From positions 22,514,385-22,578,384 of the forward strand of contig NC_083337.1 of the NCBI RefSeq assembly GCF_019175385.1: 64,000 bases of DNA, read 5' to 3'. A program made the translations under genes and the position numbers. The notes under the pieces were generated by a model. The model was not told the origin of the DNA and did no database searches. It saw only the letters and a list, made by a program, of their open reading frames with translations. Every line of letters starts with the position of its first letter. Positions within the stretch are counted from its first letter, which is position 1. Shown in pieces: positions 1-12,562 of the stretch. Source of the stretch: Lycium barbarum (Eukaryota; Streptophyta; Magnoliopsida; Solanales; Solanaceae).

Positions 1-1496
1 ATGATATATGGATTGGGTCGTACGTTCCTCGGGACTATTACATGGATCGGGCTGAACGTTCCTCAGCACTATGACCTATATTTATATACATGAGCATGAT
101 TATCATTGAAAGTATGTAGATTCTGCTCTCACAGAGGCATTGTCAGTTATACAGATACTTGTTCATACAAATATATGCAGACAATCAGTTTAGCTCTGAG
201 TTCTAGATTTCGTTCATGATTCTCATGTTTATACTTATATTGCTCTTATGCCTTACATACTCAGTACATTATCCGTACTGACTCCCCTATTGCTCTGGGG
301 GATGCGTTCATGCCCGCAGGTACAAGTAGACAGACAGGGGGTCCCGCTCGTTTCTATGATATAAAAGGTTAGTTTCCATGACTATTTCATGTTTTTAAGA
401 ATGTTTGGTTGTTGGATAACTTGGATGAGGGAAATAGTAGAAGAGGAAGATCAAATGTAGAATTCACGATATTTTGAGTAGCAACTTACCTTGGGTTATC
501 ATTGTTAGAATGTTATGATTATAATATCGTTATGAAGGGTAATAACGATGACAAGAAAGTGTTGTGTATGATTGTGTGAAGGGTTGACGTGAAGTTGTTG
601 ATATAAGTTGAAGGTCAGAATGAATTGTGAAACTTAATGAAATGTGACTACTTGGTTATGATATTGTGGATGTCATTATAGTTGTTTTGCAATATCATGG
701 AAGTCAATAAAATAGAGGAAATGCTGCCCAATTTTCTCTAGCTCATGAATTATTCTAGTATGGACTTAAGAAGTGTCTTTAAAACTTAACCTTAGTATGA
801 TCCTTTTTAATGTAGATCTTGTGAATGTGGAAGGAGAACGTTAAATGATTAAGGCGATATTAAGGCTATTCCTTCCTCATTTTGGCATGTTCTCATGATA
901 TGAGCTAACAAGCGAGTAAACGAGCTTCCATATTACTCTACTCTTAGAAGCATTAGGAGTACTTCAGTTTTTGATATTCCTATACCCTATGCATATTGAC
1001 CCGTGACCAGAAGGCGTTATATACGCTAATATTATATGTACAAGGGGTATGGGAAAAATGGATAGGCGTTATATACGCATTACCACCTGATCAGCTGGTG
1101 CACCTTGATGATGATATATGGATAGGGACGTACGTTCCTCGACATTATTATATGATATATGGATCGGACTGTACATTCCTCGGCACTATTATATGGATCG
1201 GGCTGAATGTTCCTCAACACTATGACCTATATTTATATACATGATCATGATTATCATTGAGAGTATGGAGGTTCTGCGCCCACAGAGGCATTGTCAGTTA
1301 TACAGATACTTGTTCATACAAATCTATGCAGACAGTCAGTTTAGCTTTGAGATCAAGATTTCGTTCATGATTCTCATGTTTATACTTATATTGCTCTTAT
1401 GCCTTACATACTCAGTACATTATCCGTACTGACTCCCCTATTGCTCGGTGGGCTGCGTTCATGCCCGCAGGTACAGGTAGATTGACAGGTGGTCTC
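1..1496 (+). repeat. Direct duplication inside LTR G (period 1151 bp)
   Basis: Bases 1-345 recur at about 1152-1496 with minor differences (for example the segment at 241-290 against 1392-1441). Between them (about 350-1151) lies sequence that belongs earlier in the LTR, beginning at the donor-like site near 364. The order late-early-late shows a partial tandem duplication of the LTR, or recombination between two LTR copies. The left copy continues beyond the window. Confidence 0.8.
1111..1232 (+). repeat. About 41-bp minisatellite, three units, in LTR G
   Basis: Three degenerate head-to-tail units start near 1111, 1152 and 1193. Each opens with ATGATATATGGAT or ATGGATCGG and contains GTTCCTC followed by ACTATT. 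Similar tandem arrays sit at the matching place in the other LTR families of the window. Confidence 0.65.
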
Positions 1497-1936
1497 GCTC
1501 AGTAGGACCTTTACTCAATAGTAGTTGGTGCGCTCCATTTGATTCGGAGCTGCAGTCTATTTTGGTATGCCATTCTTTTGGGAGATGTATATGCATATGG
1601 GTATGACGAGGCCCTGTCCCGTCCTTTGTACAGTTTTCTATTCCACTAGAGGTCTGTAGACAGATATGTGTGTATGTCAGATGATGTAGCCTTGTCGGAT
1701 CCTATTATTTTGTGTACAGTATATGTAGCGGCCTAGTCGGCTTGCGCTGCTCCTTCAGCTTGTATGTATGTAAATTTACAGGGTTCATTATGTCGCCCCT
1801 TTATAAGGCAGTTTGAGATCAGTCTAAGTCACTTATGGGTCCTTGATGTTGAGTATGGTTCAGATATGAGTACAGGGGTGCTTGGTCACTAGAGGTCAGA
1901 CACTCGTGTCACGACTCATCGGTTTGGGTCGTGACA

Positions 1937-4411
1937 CTGATAGCACTAGTCCCCCCGTACTAGTAAGCCAACACAACCATAATTAAAATGAAATCTAAGG
2001 GCGGAAATAAAGTATACGAGGCATTTCATAAGTCTTAATAAATCTCGAATAAAATTCTAAGTAGTTACTACAATAAAATCCCCAAAATCAGATGTCACGA
2101 TAATACCAGCACCAACTAAGAGTAATAAGAGTCTAATACATCATAAGTTGTCTAAAAATGAGAAAGACAACGAAATAAAGATAACGAGAAATCCGGAGCC
2201 ATCCAGAAGCCATGGAGCTCACCCCGAATCTCAATGAACAGCTCTAATGAGGAACCTGGTAGTCGTGGCCTCCACTAGTGATAGGGATTGAGTCTTCACA
2301 TTGAGGAAGGTGCAGCAAGTGTTGCGTGAGTACAATAAACAATGGGTAATCAACATGTATCGTTGATTGACCTTTCTGGAATGGAGATGAGGGTTGGTCT
2401 AACACGCTATTGCCACATTTATCGGCCATTAGTCCGAGTATAAGAAAATCATAATAACATATAAACCCACATAATAGATAGATTTCAAGATAAGGCCAAA
2501 CAAATACCAATAATCACAAAAACAATGTAGAATTGGATGAATGATATGCAAATGCAATGCCAGGCCTTTGTTTCCACTTCTCGATATACACATGTCCGAA
2601 GATTAACGAATCGTAACCCATGGAGGCTCATGAGACCCAAGTATCGCCACTCCGGTAGTTTTCTCGGATCACGACCTCAATCATATCATACCTCAATAAC
2701 CCATCTCATAGCCAACTGGGCTTAAGTGCCAATATAATATGCCAATATCATCACTCGTCCGGAATAAGATCCCATCGGACTCACAATCATATCCTAATAT
2801 CGTATGCATGAATACATGTAAAGCATGAATATGGCATGCATCAAGTCAAGAACAAGTATAAAAGCATGGAATCCATTCTCATGTTCATAATACCATAAAG
2901 GCTTCATCTTTTTACTTCTTATCATTCCAATGAGGATATATGTATGAGTGATATGCACACGAATAGGCAAGGCAGGAGACTAATAATGATAAGAGACATA
3001 AAGTACGGGCATCGGACCCCAATCACGGATCTCAAAGGATCGTACTATTCTATCAGCTAGTGCCCCGACAAGGCATTCAGACTAACTATACAATTGAAAT
3101 AGCACAAATACCCAAACATGATAAACGGTATTCGATACTAGTTCTCGTCACCTCACAAGTATCAAAAACCCCTTAATTCGCCCAATTATTCCTTTATTAG
3201 ATTCTTTTCAATCAGTACATACTCAAGATAGAGTTCAAGGTCTCAAAATGCTTGGTAAGCCGAATCTCAAGTCACGATGCCCCTTGCCACTCCGATAAGT
3301 CTCCAAATGAACAAAGTCTAATCAAATGCGGAATATATGTTAGAACACGAGTCCAACAATATCCATATTGCTACATAATCCAAAATCCCCAAAATAAGCC
3401 CTAAAATTAGGATTCCGAACCTAAAAGGGCAAAATAGTAAATTGAGCCTAAAATTACGATCCGCGGGCTTCATATAACTTATATTCAAAAAATCATCCAT
3501 AAACAACTACGAATTCATGTTCAATTGATCAAATCCTAATTCTCAATTTGGGTCCCCAAAACCCTTCCATAAATCTCTTAATTTGAACATTCTAAGCTTG
3601 GATTAAGGATCTAACTCATTGAAATAATCATAAAACCAGGTTAGGACTCTTACCCAATGATTTCTCCTTGATCTGCCTTCAATTCTCCTCCAATATTGCT
3701 CTCAAACTTAGGGGTTTTCGAATGGAATTGTAAAGGAAGAACACACTAAAGACCACATTCTGTTGGGCGATTTGTGCACCTGCTCACTTAAGTTCGCACC
3801 GGCAGATACCGCATCGCTGCGGTGAGACCCACTAAAATATCTCATTCCCGCCACTGCGGACAACCTTCGCAGCTGTGGGCTCGCTACGGCGGGATCACCT
3901 TCGCCTCTATGGACCCAGGCCAGATCCAGGATCTCGCTCTTACGAACCTCCACTCGCTAGAACGCATCCACTGGGGCAGGACCACTCGCGGACCTGCGAA
4001 TACACTAGAACCAGCAAAAATCTGGTTTTTGATTCTCAACATCCGAAATCCCGTGACTCTCCCGGAGCCTCTCTGAGACAAACATATATGCAATCACATG
4101 TAAAAATGGGCTAAGAATTAATCCGCGCACTCGGAATTACAAAAAGAGGTCTCGTTGACCCAGTCAACACCCAACGGGCAAAGACCAACTTTCCTATCAA
4201 ATGACAAAAATGCCCCCAAGACCCTTGGGAACTGAACCAAACACTCAAAAAACCTATATTCGATGTTCCGAAGCTAATGGAACCAACAAGAATCCCAAAA
4301 GACAAAATTACCCTCGAAGATGCCTATATTCAACCTAGCACTTAAAGGTTATCCAAGGGAAAAATAGGCAGAAATATGAAAGCAGCCAAAATGACCTAAC
4401 GGGTCATTACA
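1937..4411 (-). mobile_element. A 3' LTR
   Basis: This matches the A 5' LTR (25057-25636 plus 32615-34590). The first roughly 24 bases, TGTCACGACCC onward in plus-strand reading, are missing because G lies there. It ends in the LTR terminus ...GGGTCATTACA at 4411, next to the polypurine tract. A GC-rich stretch at about 3765-4000 with CTGCGG/CCGCAG-type short inverted repeats lies 410-650 bp inside the U3 end. A donor-like GGTAAGAG site reads on the minus strand near 3650. No gene is present; the short open frames here are not conserved with anything recognisable. Confidence 0.85.
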
Positions 4412-4460
4412 TTATCCACCACTAAAACACATATTTTTCCTCGAACATCCAAGACAAGAA
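4412..4460 (-). other. A polypurine tract region
   Basis: Immediately inside the 3' LTR, the minus strand reads a purine-rich GTGTTTTAGTGGTGGATAA. A degenerate copy of the GAGGA-CGAATG motif seen before the PPT of the sister elements follows it. This is the expected plus-strand priming site for reverse transcription. Confidence 0.6.
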
Positions 4461-4489
4461 AAGAGAAAAGACGTACCTAGGGCTTCAAA

Positions 4490-5912
4490 AAGCTAAGGGT
4501 ACCTCACCCTCATATCCAACTCGGTCTTCCAAGTAGCCTCCTCCACTAGACATAATCTCCACTGAACATTCACAGAAGCAATATATTTGGATCTCAACTT
4601 GCGGATCTCATAGCAATTGGTTCCTCCTCATTGGATAAATTCTAATCAAACATCACTGAATCCCATCTAATCATATGAGAAAATTCGAAACATACTTCTT
4701 GAGCATAGAAACATAGAACACGGGATGAACACTCGACAAACCAGGAGGTAGCGCTAACTCATACGCAATATCTCCAACTTTTTGAATAATCTCAAAAGGA
4801 TCAATGTAACGAGGACTAAGCTTTCCTTTCTTTCCATACCTCATCAGACCCTTCATGGGTGAAGCCTTAAGAAAGACCTGATCACCCATCATAAATTCTA
4901 TATCACGAACTCTTCGGTCCGCATAACTCTTTTGTCGCCTCTGAGTAGTAAAAAGCCTCGCCTGAATAATCTTCACTTTATCCAACAAAACCCTAAGCAA
5001 GTCTGTACTCCAAGGCCTCACCTCGAAAAAATAAAACCATCTAATGGGAGATCGACATCTCTTACTATCCAAGGCCTCAAATGGAGCCATCCCAATACTC
5101 GAATGATAACTGTTATTCTAAGAAAACACAGCCAAAGGAAAGACTTGGTCCTAATGACCACTAAAATCAAGGACGCTTGGTCTCAACATATCTTCCTAAA
5201 CCTGGACAGTATGCTCGGACTGATCATCAGTCTGGGGATGAAATTTTATGCTCAACTCAACCCGAGTACCCAACTTCATTTGCAAATACTTCTAGAAGTA
5301 ATAGGTGAACTAAGTCCCTCTATCAGAAATAATGGAAACGGGTAGTCCATGCAAACAAAGAATCTCATGAATGTAGATCTTAGCCAGCTTCTCAGAAGTA
5401 TAAGTGGTTTGAACATAAATGAAATGAGCTGACTTAGTCAAACAATCCACAATCACCCAAACGGAGTCAAACTTACCCAAAGTCTGTGGTAACCCTACCA
5501 CAAAGTCCATGGCAATCCTTTCCCATTTCCACTCAGGACTGGGTATCCTCTGAGAAATCCCTTCAGGCTTTTGGTGTTCATACTTAACTTGTTGACAATT
5601 CAAACATTTAGACACAAAATTAACAATATCTCTTTTCATGCTACACCACTAATATGTTGCTTAAGATCTCGATACATTTTCATAGCACCACGGTGAATAG
5701 AATACCTCGAGTTGTGGGCCTCCTCCATAATCAAAGTAGTCAAATCACTAGGCACACACACTCGTCCTTTAATCCTCAAATTCCCTTCTTCATCAAGCTT
5801 TGCCTCACGAGCCTTCCCCTTCAACATTTTATCATGAATTTTGCACAACGTTTGATCAACAAACTGCTGAGCTCGAATCGGCTCCAACAAAGGGGAGCGT
5901 GCCTCCAACTAG
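4490..5912 (-). pseudogene. A pol: integrase and chromodomain remnant
   Basis: Reading right to left on the minus strand, the H2C2 zinc-binding region (EAHNSRYSIHRGAMKMYRDL, then CLNCQQVK) is followed by the integrase core. The core has the first Asp in AMDFVVGLP, the second in SIISDRGT and the third acidic residue in HPQTDDQSEHTVQ. Next comes the C-terminal SPMKGLMRYGKKGKLSPRY block and a chromodomain piece with VEEATWKTELDMRVRYP at about 4494-4600. Integrase would insert the cDNA, and the chromodomain is the feature that defines chromoviruses and targets heterochromatin. The frame is broken in several places: around 5640, at 5310, across 5090-5310 and before the chromodomain. It is not functional as read. 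Confidence 0.88.
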
Positions 5913-6440
5913 GCAAGAACCCTTCCAGGTTTAGAAATATCAAGCCTAACCAAGGAATTTGCCAAAATCTTAATCTCTCTAGCCAAAGGTCTCTCCCCAT
6001 CCTAGAGACAAGCAAGACTACCCATATTCACTGATTTTTGACTCAAGGCATCCGCGACCACATTGGCCTTGCCCAGATGATAAAGGATAGACATATCATA
6101 ATCCTTGAGTAACTCTAACCATCTTTGTTGCCTCATGTTCAAATACTTTTGGTTGAATATATGCTAAAGACTCTTATGATTGGTGAAAACCTCACAATAC
6201 ATGCCATAGAGATAGTGTCTCCAAATCTTCAAAGGAAACACCACCGTCGCTAACTCCAAGTCATGAACGGGTAGTTCTTCTTATGCACCATCAATTAACT
6301 GGAAGCATAGGCTACGACCTTCCCTTTCTGCATAAGAATACAAGGAAGAACCAACCTCGAAACATCACAATACACGGTGAAACCCTCTCTCTCCATGGGA
6401 AGAGTCAAGTAGGAGCTAAAGTAAACAGGGCTTTGAGCTT
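5913..6440 (-). pseudogene. A pol: RNase H remnant
   Basis: The stretch between the recognisable RT C-terminus and the integrase zinc region corresponds to RNase H plus linker. The minus strand reads fragments of the conserved tail ([22 protein letters not shown], about 6030-6100) with many frame breaks. RNase H would degrade the RNA of the RNA:DNA hybrid. The catalytic acidic residues could not all be followed in one frame. Confidence 0.65.
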
Positions 6441-7123
6441 TCAGAAGTTCGCCTCACACTCATCCGACCAATGAAAAGGAACAACCTTTTTGGTTAATCT
6501 GGTAAGGGGAGATGCTATAGCCGAAAATTCAATAATGAATCGTCGATAGTAATTAGCCAAACCTACAAAGCTCCGAACCTTTAAAACTATAGCAGGCCTT
6601 TCCCAATCACGAACAACCTCAATCTTCTGTGTGTGAACCGTGATCCATCTTTGGACACCACGTGCTCCAAAAACGCCACATAACTCAGCCATAAATCACA
6701 CTTGGAGAATTTGGCATAAAGCCTCTTCTCCCTCAAAGTCTCAAGAACAATCTTAAAATGCCTCTCATGCTCTTCCTTACTCCTAGAGTAGATCAAAACA
6801 TCATCGATGAATACAATCACAAAGGAGTCCAAATACAGTCGAAATACATCATTCATCAACTCCATAAATGCTGCAGCGGCATTAGTAAACCCAAAGGACA
6901 TAACCAAAAACTCATAATGACCATAACGAGTACAAAACACTATCTTGGGAATATCCTCTATTCGGATCTTAAGCTGATGATATCAGGATCTGAAGTCAAT
7001 CTTGGAAAAGGCTGACGCTCCTTGAAGCTGGTCATACAGGTCATCAATTCTAGGAATGGGATACTTGCTCTTAATGATAACCTTGTTCAACTGCCTATAA
7101 TCGATGCACATCCTCATGGATCT
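6441..7123 (-). pseudogene. A pol: reverse transcriptase, palm to connection
   Basis: The minus-strand protein shows [20 protein letters not shown], then the catalytic motif [15 protein letters not shown] (FIDD in place of the usual YIDD), then [29 protein letters not shown]. After a frameshift near 6590-6690 it continues with the connection segment VRSFVGLANYYRRFI and PLTRLTKK. The N-terminal half is separated by solo LTR H at 7124. RT copies element RNA into cDNA in virus-like particles. The frameshifts and the LTR insertion make this copy dead. Confidence 0.9.
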
Positions 7124-9167
7124 TGTCACGACCCGACTAGGGGCCATGACGGGTACCCGGGGCTAACCACCGAGCACCACTCATTCCATTACTTATCATA
7201 CTCGTTTAGCGTACCTTCATTAGTATGATACTCAAATCATAGGAAAACCATTTGGAAACATAATTACTTTTATACACATAAGCCCTTCGGCTATCAAAAT
7301 AATAATACTTGTACAAAAGTAACATCGTGAGACCATACTACCCACACATGCGTATCTATGAGCCTCTACTAGAGTACTAGACATATGGATGGGATAAGAC
7401 CCCGTCGTGCCCAAAATACATATACACAAAAGAATAAACCAAACAGCACCTCCGGAGTAATGAAGTGCTCCTGTAAATCTGTTGATAACTTCTACGAGTC
7501 TGGATCACCTCCCTGTCTACCTGTGCGCATGAACACAGCGTCCAAGAAAACAGACGTCAGTACGAATATTGTACTGAGTATGTGAGGCAGGAATGAAAAG
7601 TACATGATAGAGACATCATAAGTCATAAGGTGAAGATACAACCTGCGTAACTCTTAAGGGTGGATAAATTTCATACATACATCATATATATAATCACAGT
7701 ACATGTATCATCATAGCGCATACATCATCGTGTCGTATAAGTCATCATCGTTAACCCGCGTACGGGTAGCCATCATAAGCCGCCCACTAGTGGTGATCAT
7801 GCCCGGCCCTCTCGGCGCGGTGTAAATATAGCAGCCCGCCTTTGCGGTGACATGCCCGACCATTTAGGCATGGTGGAATCGTATGCAGCCCGCCTTCGCA
7901 GTGACATGCCCGGCCAACTAGGCACGGTGGAATCGTATCATCATATAATCGATCATAAACATAACATTTTTACACATCTCGTAGACATATCATGACTTAG
8001 CATCATTATACATTTATCATCAAAACATACATTAGAACTTGAAGGCAACTATGGCTATGTCGAGTTGAAATAAGGTCGTGAACCCCCGACTACGTTATGG
8101 AGTAGTCATAATTGTCATGTCTCACCTTGGAGGAACTAGCATTTTAAGGTGAGTGTACACAAGGAAAATCATCAATGAAATAATACTTAGGATCATTAGC
8201 TTCATGGACATCTTATATTACTCTAGGATTCTTCATACTTATATTCATCATCATCATTATCATGCTCGGATCGTATTTCCTTTCTTAATCATGTGCGTAT
8301 GTAGCTTTGTATATTCATGGACTCATAGTTTCCATCATATAGGAAGATCATGGATAATTAGGAAGATTCATGCCTTAGAAGGAAAGGATTAGCCTTACAT
8401 ACCTCTTTCGTTTAGCTATTCTATCGTTTGATCATTCTTCTTCGTTGCCCGCGTTTCTACCTTCAAGAAGGTTTATACTCATATTAGATAATCGATAACA
8501 TAAGCGTGTTTGAACTAAAACTATAGAAAATTGAGCAGCATCTCCTTTGTTTCTACTACTTTCCCCCTATCATATATCAACTCCCAAACGTCAATAATAA
8601 CATTCACAATATCATCATCAATGACTTTAGCCAAATTTATCAATCATTATACGATCCCCCACAATTTCCTCTCAAGGTCATCCATAGTCATAATCATAAT
8701 ACAACGTTACATTCTTTCTCATCTAATGTTTCTCTCATGCTCCTAACATCATTCATAACATAATTACAATCACAACGTATCAAGAATCATGATTCTTATT
8801 AATCTACTATTCACAATTTTCATTAATCTCATATTTTGTAACCTATTTTCCATCTTCTTCCATAATCCAAGTGTTTCAACTTTTCAATACCTTAAACAAC
8901 ATGAAATAATCATAAAACTCACCTTTGAATGCGTAGGAATGGGTTTTGGTTGACAATGCTTCACTTGAATAAAACCCTAGCTTCAACTTTCAAGAAATTT
9001 CTTGACTCTAGCAACCCCAAGGAGCTTCCTTGCACTTAATTCAATTGAATTTATGGTATGAACCTTTGATTTCCATTGTATTCTTGAAAATGAAGTGTAT
9101 GGAATATTCTAGAAGCTTGGAGAGAAGTGAAGAAGTGAGAAGAATGAATATAATGAGGTGTGATCAC

Positions 9168-9177
9168 ATTTAAATAC
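9168..9177 (-). promoter_or_regulatory. Candidate TATA box of LTR H
   Basis: On the minus strand TATTTAAAT lies just downstream, in the sense of LTR transcription, of the palindrome cluster at 9216-9345 and about 530 bp from the U3 start. Assigned by position and composition only. Confidence 0.4.
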
Positions 9178-9215
9178 TTGGAAAGACTCAGCCAGTCGGG
9201 ACTTATACAGACCAC

Positions 9216-9345
9216 TTATACGGTCCGTATAACATTATACGGTCCGTATAAGTGTCCGTGGTTCACGACCATGGAAAAAATAGTTGTTGTTGGGTTATAC
9301 GGACCATTATACGGTCCGTATAAAATTCCACGGGCCGTATAATGT
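9216..9345. repeat. Palindrome cluster in U3 of LTR H
   Basis: TTATACGGTCCGTATAA occurs at 9216-9232 and 9235-9251 and again, with an extra ACGGACC, inside 9294-9322. A related CGGGCCGTATAA follows at about 9331. The core ACGG-N-CCGT is self-complementary. Similar clusters with different flanks occur at the same place in LTRs J, M and F. Confidence 0.85.
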
Positions 9346-9709
9346 GGTCGTGTAACTCACAGTTTTTCCGAAGTTGTCCTCGTCGTTTCGTTTGATCTCC
9401 AATCCTTATACAACCTTCTTAACACTTGTTTAATACTTCATCAATGATCTAGACATCCCTATACTCGTCCTCAAGGCCTTACCAAAAAATCCTTAACGCA
9501 ATAATTTACGAAACCTTTCCTAAACCCCACTTATACCCCACTTGTCATTATCATTCCTTATTTCATCAATTCATATGTCATCAAAGTCTTAACGTATGGA
9601 TTCTAAAACCACTAAATATCCATCTTATAGTCTTAAGAACTTCCTGTTACCCTTAAGCTCGCATTGGTTCATTCACTACACGACGACATGGGATTTCTAA
9701 GGTGTAACA

Positions 9710-10060
9710 GATCTGTCCTTCTTCTTCACAAACAATACCGGTGCACCTCCTGGGGACACACTAGGATGAATAAACGCTTTCCTCAACAAATCTTGCAACT
9801 TTTTTGTCAATTCCTTCAACACTGCAGGAACCATCCGATAAGGGAAAATAGAAATGGGCCTGGTACCCAGCTCAATCTCAATATGGAAATCAATATCCCG
9901 GCTTAGAGGAATACCAGGAAGATCTATAGGGAACATCTCAGGAAACTCTCTCACAACCGATACTGACTCAAGTGGAGAGGTCTCAACACTGGTGTCACTA
10001 ATATAAGCAAGATGAGCTAGACAACCTTTCTCAACCAACCATCCGACGCGCCTTGAGAAA
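9710..10060 (-). pseudogene. A pol: N-terminal RT segment
   Basis: The minus-strand protein reads MVEKGCLAHLAYISDTS, a PR-RT linker, then VREFPEMFPIDLPGIPLSRDIDF, PYRMVPAVLKEL and SVSPGGAPVLFVKKKD. The last block is the conserved start of the RT fingers and stops at the H insertion. Removing H would place it next to the RT segment ending at 7123. The reading is open for about 110 residues, so this part of A is less decayed than its integrase. Confidence 0.9.
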
Positions 10061-10464
10061 AGATACTATCCGCTTAGGCATCTGACTAATAGTTCCCTTC
10101 CACTCTAACCTAGGAATCCCAATCATAGCTAAAGTAACCGTCTTGGCATGACAATTCTAGATAGCATGGTAAGGGATAAACTACTCATGCCCAGAATCAC
10201 ATCAAAGTCATGTCTAGAATCATCAAATCAGCCAAAGTCTCATAATCTATCATAGTGACTACACAGGATCGGTACACCCGATCCACCGCTACGGACTCTT
10301 CCACTGGAGTAGAAACATAAACACGAACATCAAGAGTCTCACACATCATATCTAAACCCGATGCAAAATAAGTAGACACATATGAATAAGAAGAACCTGC
10401 ATCAAATAAGGCAATACATGTCCAGTGACGAGCGAAATAAGTACCTGTAATCACAACGTCTGAG
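10061..10464 (-). pseudogene. A pol: retropepsin-like protease remnant
   Basis: The minus-strand protein contains ALFDAGSSYSYVS, the aspartic protease active-site block, with DAG where most relatives have DSG or DTG. It then reads STPVEESVAVDRVYRSC and ILDM. One base of frameshift near 10190 separates the C-terminal block FDVILGMS. The protease would cleave the Gag-Pol polyprotein. An Ala in the middle position, together with the frameshift, makes activity unlikely. Confidence 0.82.
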
Positions 10465-11705
10465 GCCTCTGCCTCTGGTATACCCGAAAATGCTTAACAC
10501 TAGGCTCCACCAACACCAGACTGTGAACCCCCACGAACACCTCCACGGCCGGTCTGGGCGCCACCCCTACCTGAATGAGAACTCTTTCTACCACTCTTGG
10601 AACCACCTCTTGATGGTTGACTAGTTGGCCTCGAAGTAAAACACAGAACTGGGGTGCGAACCACCCTATCAAGTTCTGGGGAAATCTCTAACATTGTGCC
10701 TAACCTGACCACACTGAAAACATCTACCACGGGTTTTTGGCTGAGGAGAAGAACCAGAATAATCACCACGACCACCTGGCCAAGAATATGAGGACTGAGA
10801 GCTTTTCCCAGGACTGTATCCACCACTATGACCCGAAGTACCACCCTAAAAAGGCTGGATAGCTTCCTGGACTGGCCAGCTAAAATGAGCATGATGGCCT
10901 CTACTATGGTGATCATGATCTCCAGAAAAGAAACCTCTAAACTCAAAGAATGACGCCTCTTCCCAAACCTATCCCCAATACCTGGCCCCTAAGGGTCTCC
11001 ATACCCCGCGCTGTATCAACAGCACCCTGAAAGTCCTTGCCTAAAGAGGCAGGAAACATAGCAACAACCTTGAGATAATACGATAAACCTCGAATGAACT
11101 TGTGAATCTTCTTCGCCTCACCAGGTAGAATAGTCAAGGCATGACGAGACCAGGCATGAAACTACATCTCATACTTAGTAACACTCATAGAACCCTTCTC
11201 AAGATGATCAAATCTCTCACGCCTCTCTTCACACAAGCTGAAAGGGACACACTTCTCTAAGAAGACTCTCGAAAATTCTTCCCAAGTAAGCAGAGGCGAT
11301 CCAACCAGCCTAGTCTCCAAGAACACTGATTGGCAGGGCCAACCATCTGCCTCGAAACAACCCCACACCATTGGAATCCACTAGTCCAAAGGTGTACAAT
11401 CTCTCGTGGTAGCTAACCAAGAACTAGTAAGCATCAACATCTGGATGTCCATCATAAGTCTGCGGCTTCATCTTGTCAAACTTATCCCATCTCTTCTACT
11501 CATCAACAATAATAGTATGCTGAACCGCTGCCATGCAACAATACCCGGAAGAGTTATACTCGAAGTACAGCACCTGAACCTAGGGGCCTGGATAGCCCGA
11601 GGAGCCACAGTGGCGGCTAGCCGTGCTCTTGGCATCTTAAACCTACGACTAGCTGCTCGGGAGTCTATGCTACTACCCGAGTCAGGGATCTCTTAGAAAC
11701 AGTCG
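10465..11705 (-). pseudogene. A gag: capsid and zinc-knuckle part
   Basis: On the minus strand the Gag capsid-type region reads KFDKMKPQTYDGHPDVDAY, then SPLLTWEEFSRVFLEKCVP and ERFDHLEKGSMSVTKYEM (about 11160-11480). A Gly/Arg/Ser-rich linker and a CCHC-like knuckle follow, RCFQCGQVRHNVRDFPR at about 10685-10735, in which the last Cys is replaced by Phe. Several frame changes are present. The right edge at 11705 is the left target copy of element E (agtcg, 11701-11705). The remaining N-terminal gag is at 24527-24855. Gag forms the particle shell and packages RNA. Confidence 0.85.
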
Positions 11706-12359
11706 TGTCACACCCCAACGAGGAGTATGACGGGCTCTGACTCACAGGCCGGGAACCACCTGACTTAATGGTTACCTTGAATACCGTATACTATAATTTA
11801 GCATACATCTGCACGCAGAAAAGGCCAACATAGAAATATCCGATAATCCAACGTATATGTACATATGCGAACCGACAAAGTCGCTACAACATCACGAGTA
11901 TTATAAAGCCGGCAAGGCTAATAGGGAAATATCACAGACCAAAACAAAGCCGACATTACCCTACATAGTATCTACATATCCCATTCTATCTATAAGACTC
12001 TAAGAATGTACATGTGAACATATATTACATTAGAATAAAAGTACCCAAAGATAGCAAGCTCGAAGTAGTGGCACTTGCTGACACAGCTGAAGCTGGAAAA
12101 TTCTACTGCGGTTGCTCCTCAATAACCATGTCAGAGCCTGCATCACGAAATGCAGTGTCCCGTGCAATAGGATGTCAGTACGGATAAAAGTACTAAATAT
12201 GTAAGATAGGAATCAATAACATGCATAAGACATAATTATAAGGAGGATAGAAGTAACCTGAGCCATCTGAGAAGGTATAATATACAATGCATGAGTTTAG
12301 AAATCATATGCAAGTATATACATACATATATATATAAATAGTATCATCATTATAACCTA

Positions 12360-12490
12360 CCCGGCCTTATCAGGACTTGGTGTATAATGTATCCGGCCCT
12401 TTCGGGACTAGGTGTATAACGTATCCGACCCTTTCGAGACTCGGTGTGTAGCGTACCCATCCCTTTCGGGACTCGGTGTGTTACACCAAC
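12360..12490. repeat. Minisatellite in E 3' LTR
   Basis: Units of about 39 bp each carry CCCTTTCGGGACT followed by GGTGTATAACGTA or a variant, repeated roughly four times. The unit contains a small inverted core, CCC-TTTC-GGG. Confidence 0.75.
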
Positions 12491-12560
12491 TAATCAGTGG
12501 TTGCACAATAGGTGCCGGACCCGACCGACTATAGCGCGGCTCGGTTTAGTAAAATAATGC

Positions 12561-12562
<2 letters not shown>

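Larger units (their letters stand above)
1..1936 (+). mobile_element. G: partial LTR, plus orientation, 3' end at 1936
   Basis: This is the 3' portion of a Ty3/gypsy LTR. It ends in the standard terminus GGGTCGTGACA at 1926-1936, and its left end lies outside the window. It contains the modules shared by the other plus-oriented LTRs here: the GGAAATGCTGCCC box (about 717-737), the CAGTAC-N7-GTACTG hairpin (262-280 and again 1413-1431) and the GC-rich hairpin (1605-1623). On the right it abuts the minus-oriented A LTR at about base 25 of that LTR, so G appears to have inserted into A's 3' LTR. No coding sequence is seen. Whether it is a solo LTR or the 3' LTR of a full element cannot be decided from this window. 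Confidence 0.8.
7124..9709 (-). mobile_element. H: solo LTR, minus orientation, TSD gatct
   Basis: The 2,586-bp LTR starts TGTCACGACCC at 7124 and ends GGTGTAACA at 9709. It is flanked by identical 5-bp copies gatct at 7119-7123 and 9710-9714, and the RT reading resumes on the far side, so the element was inserted and reduced to one LTR. Inside, in plus-strand order, are the GC hairpin (7388-7406), the CAGTAC hairpin (7558-7576), a minisatellite with GCCCGGCC units (about 7795-7935), two donor-like sites on the minus strand (8393-8404 and 8917-8927), the AGCAGCATCTCC box (about 8525-8546) and palindromes at 9216-9345. There is no coding capacity. Confidence 0.95.

Noticed and set aside
7795..7935. 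CRISPR-like or centromeric satellite array
   Set aside because: Units are few, degenerate and without unique spacers, and the array lies inside a bounded LTR.
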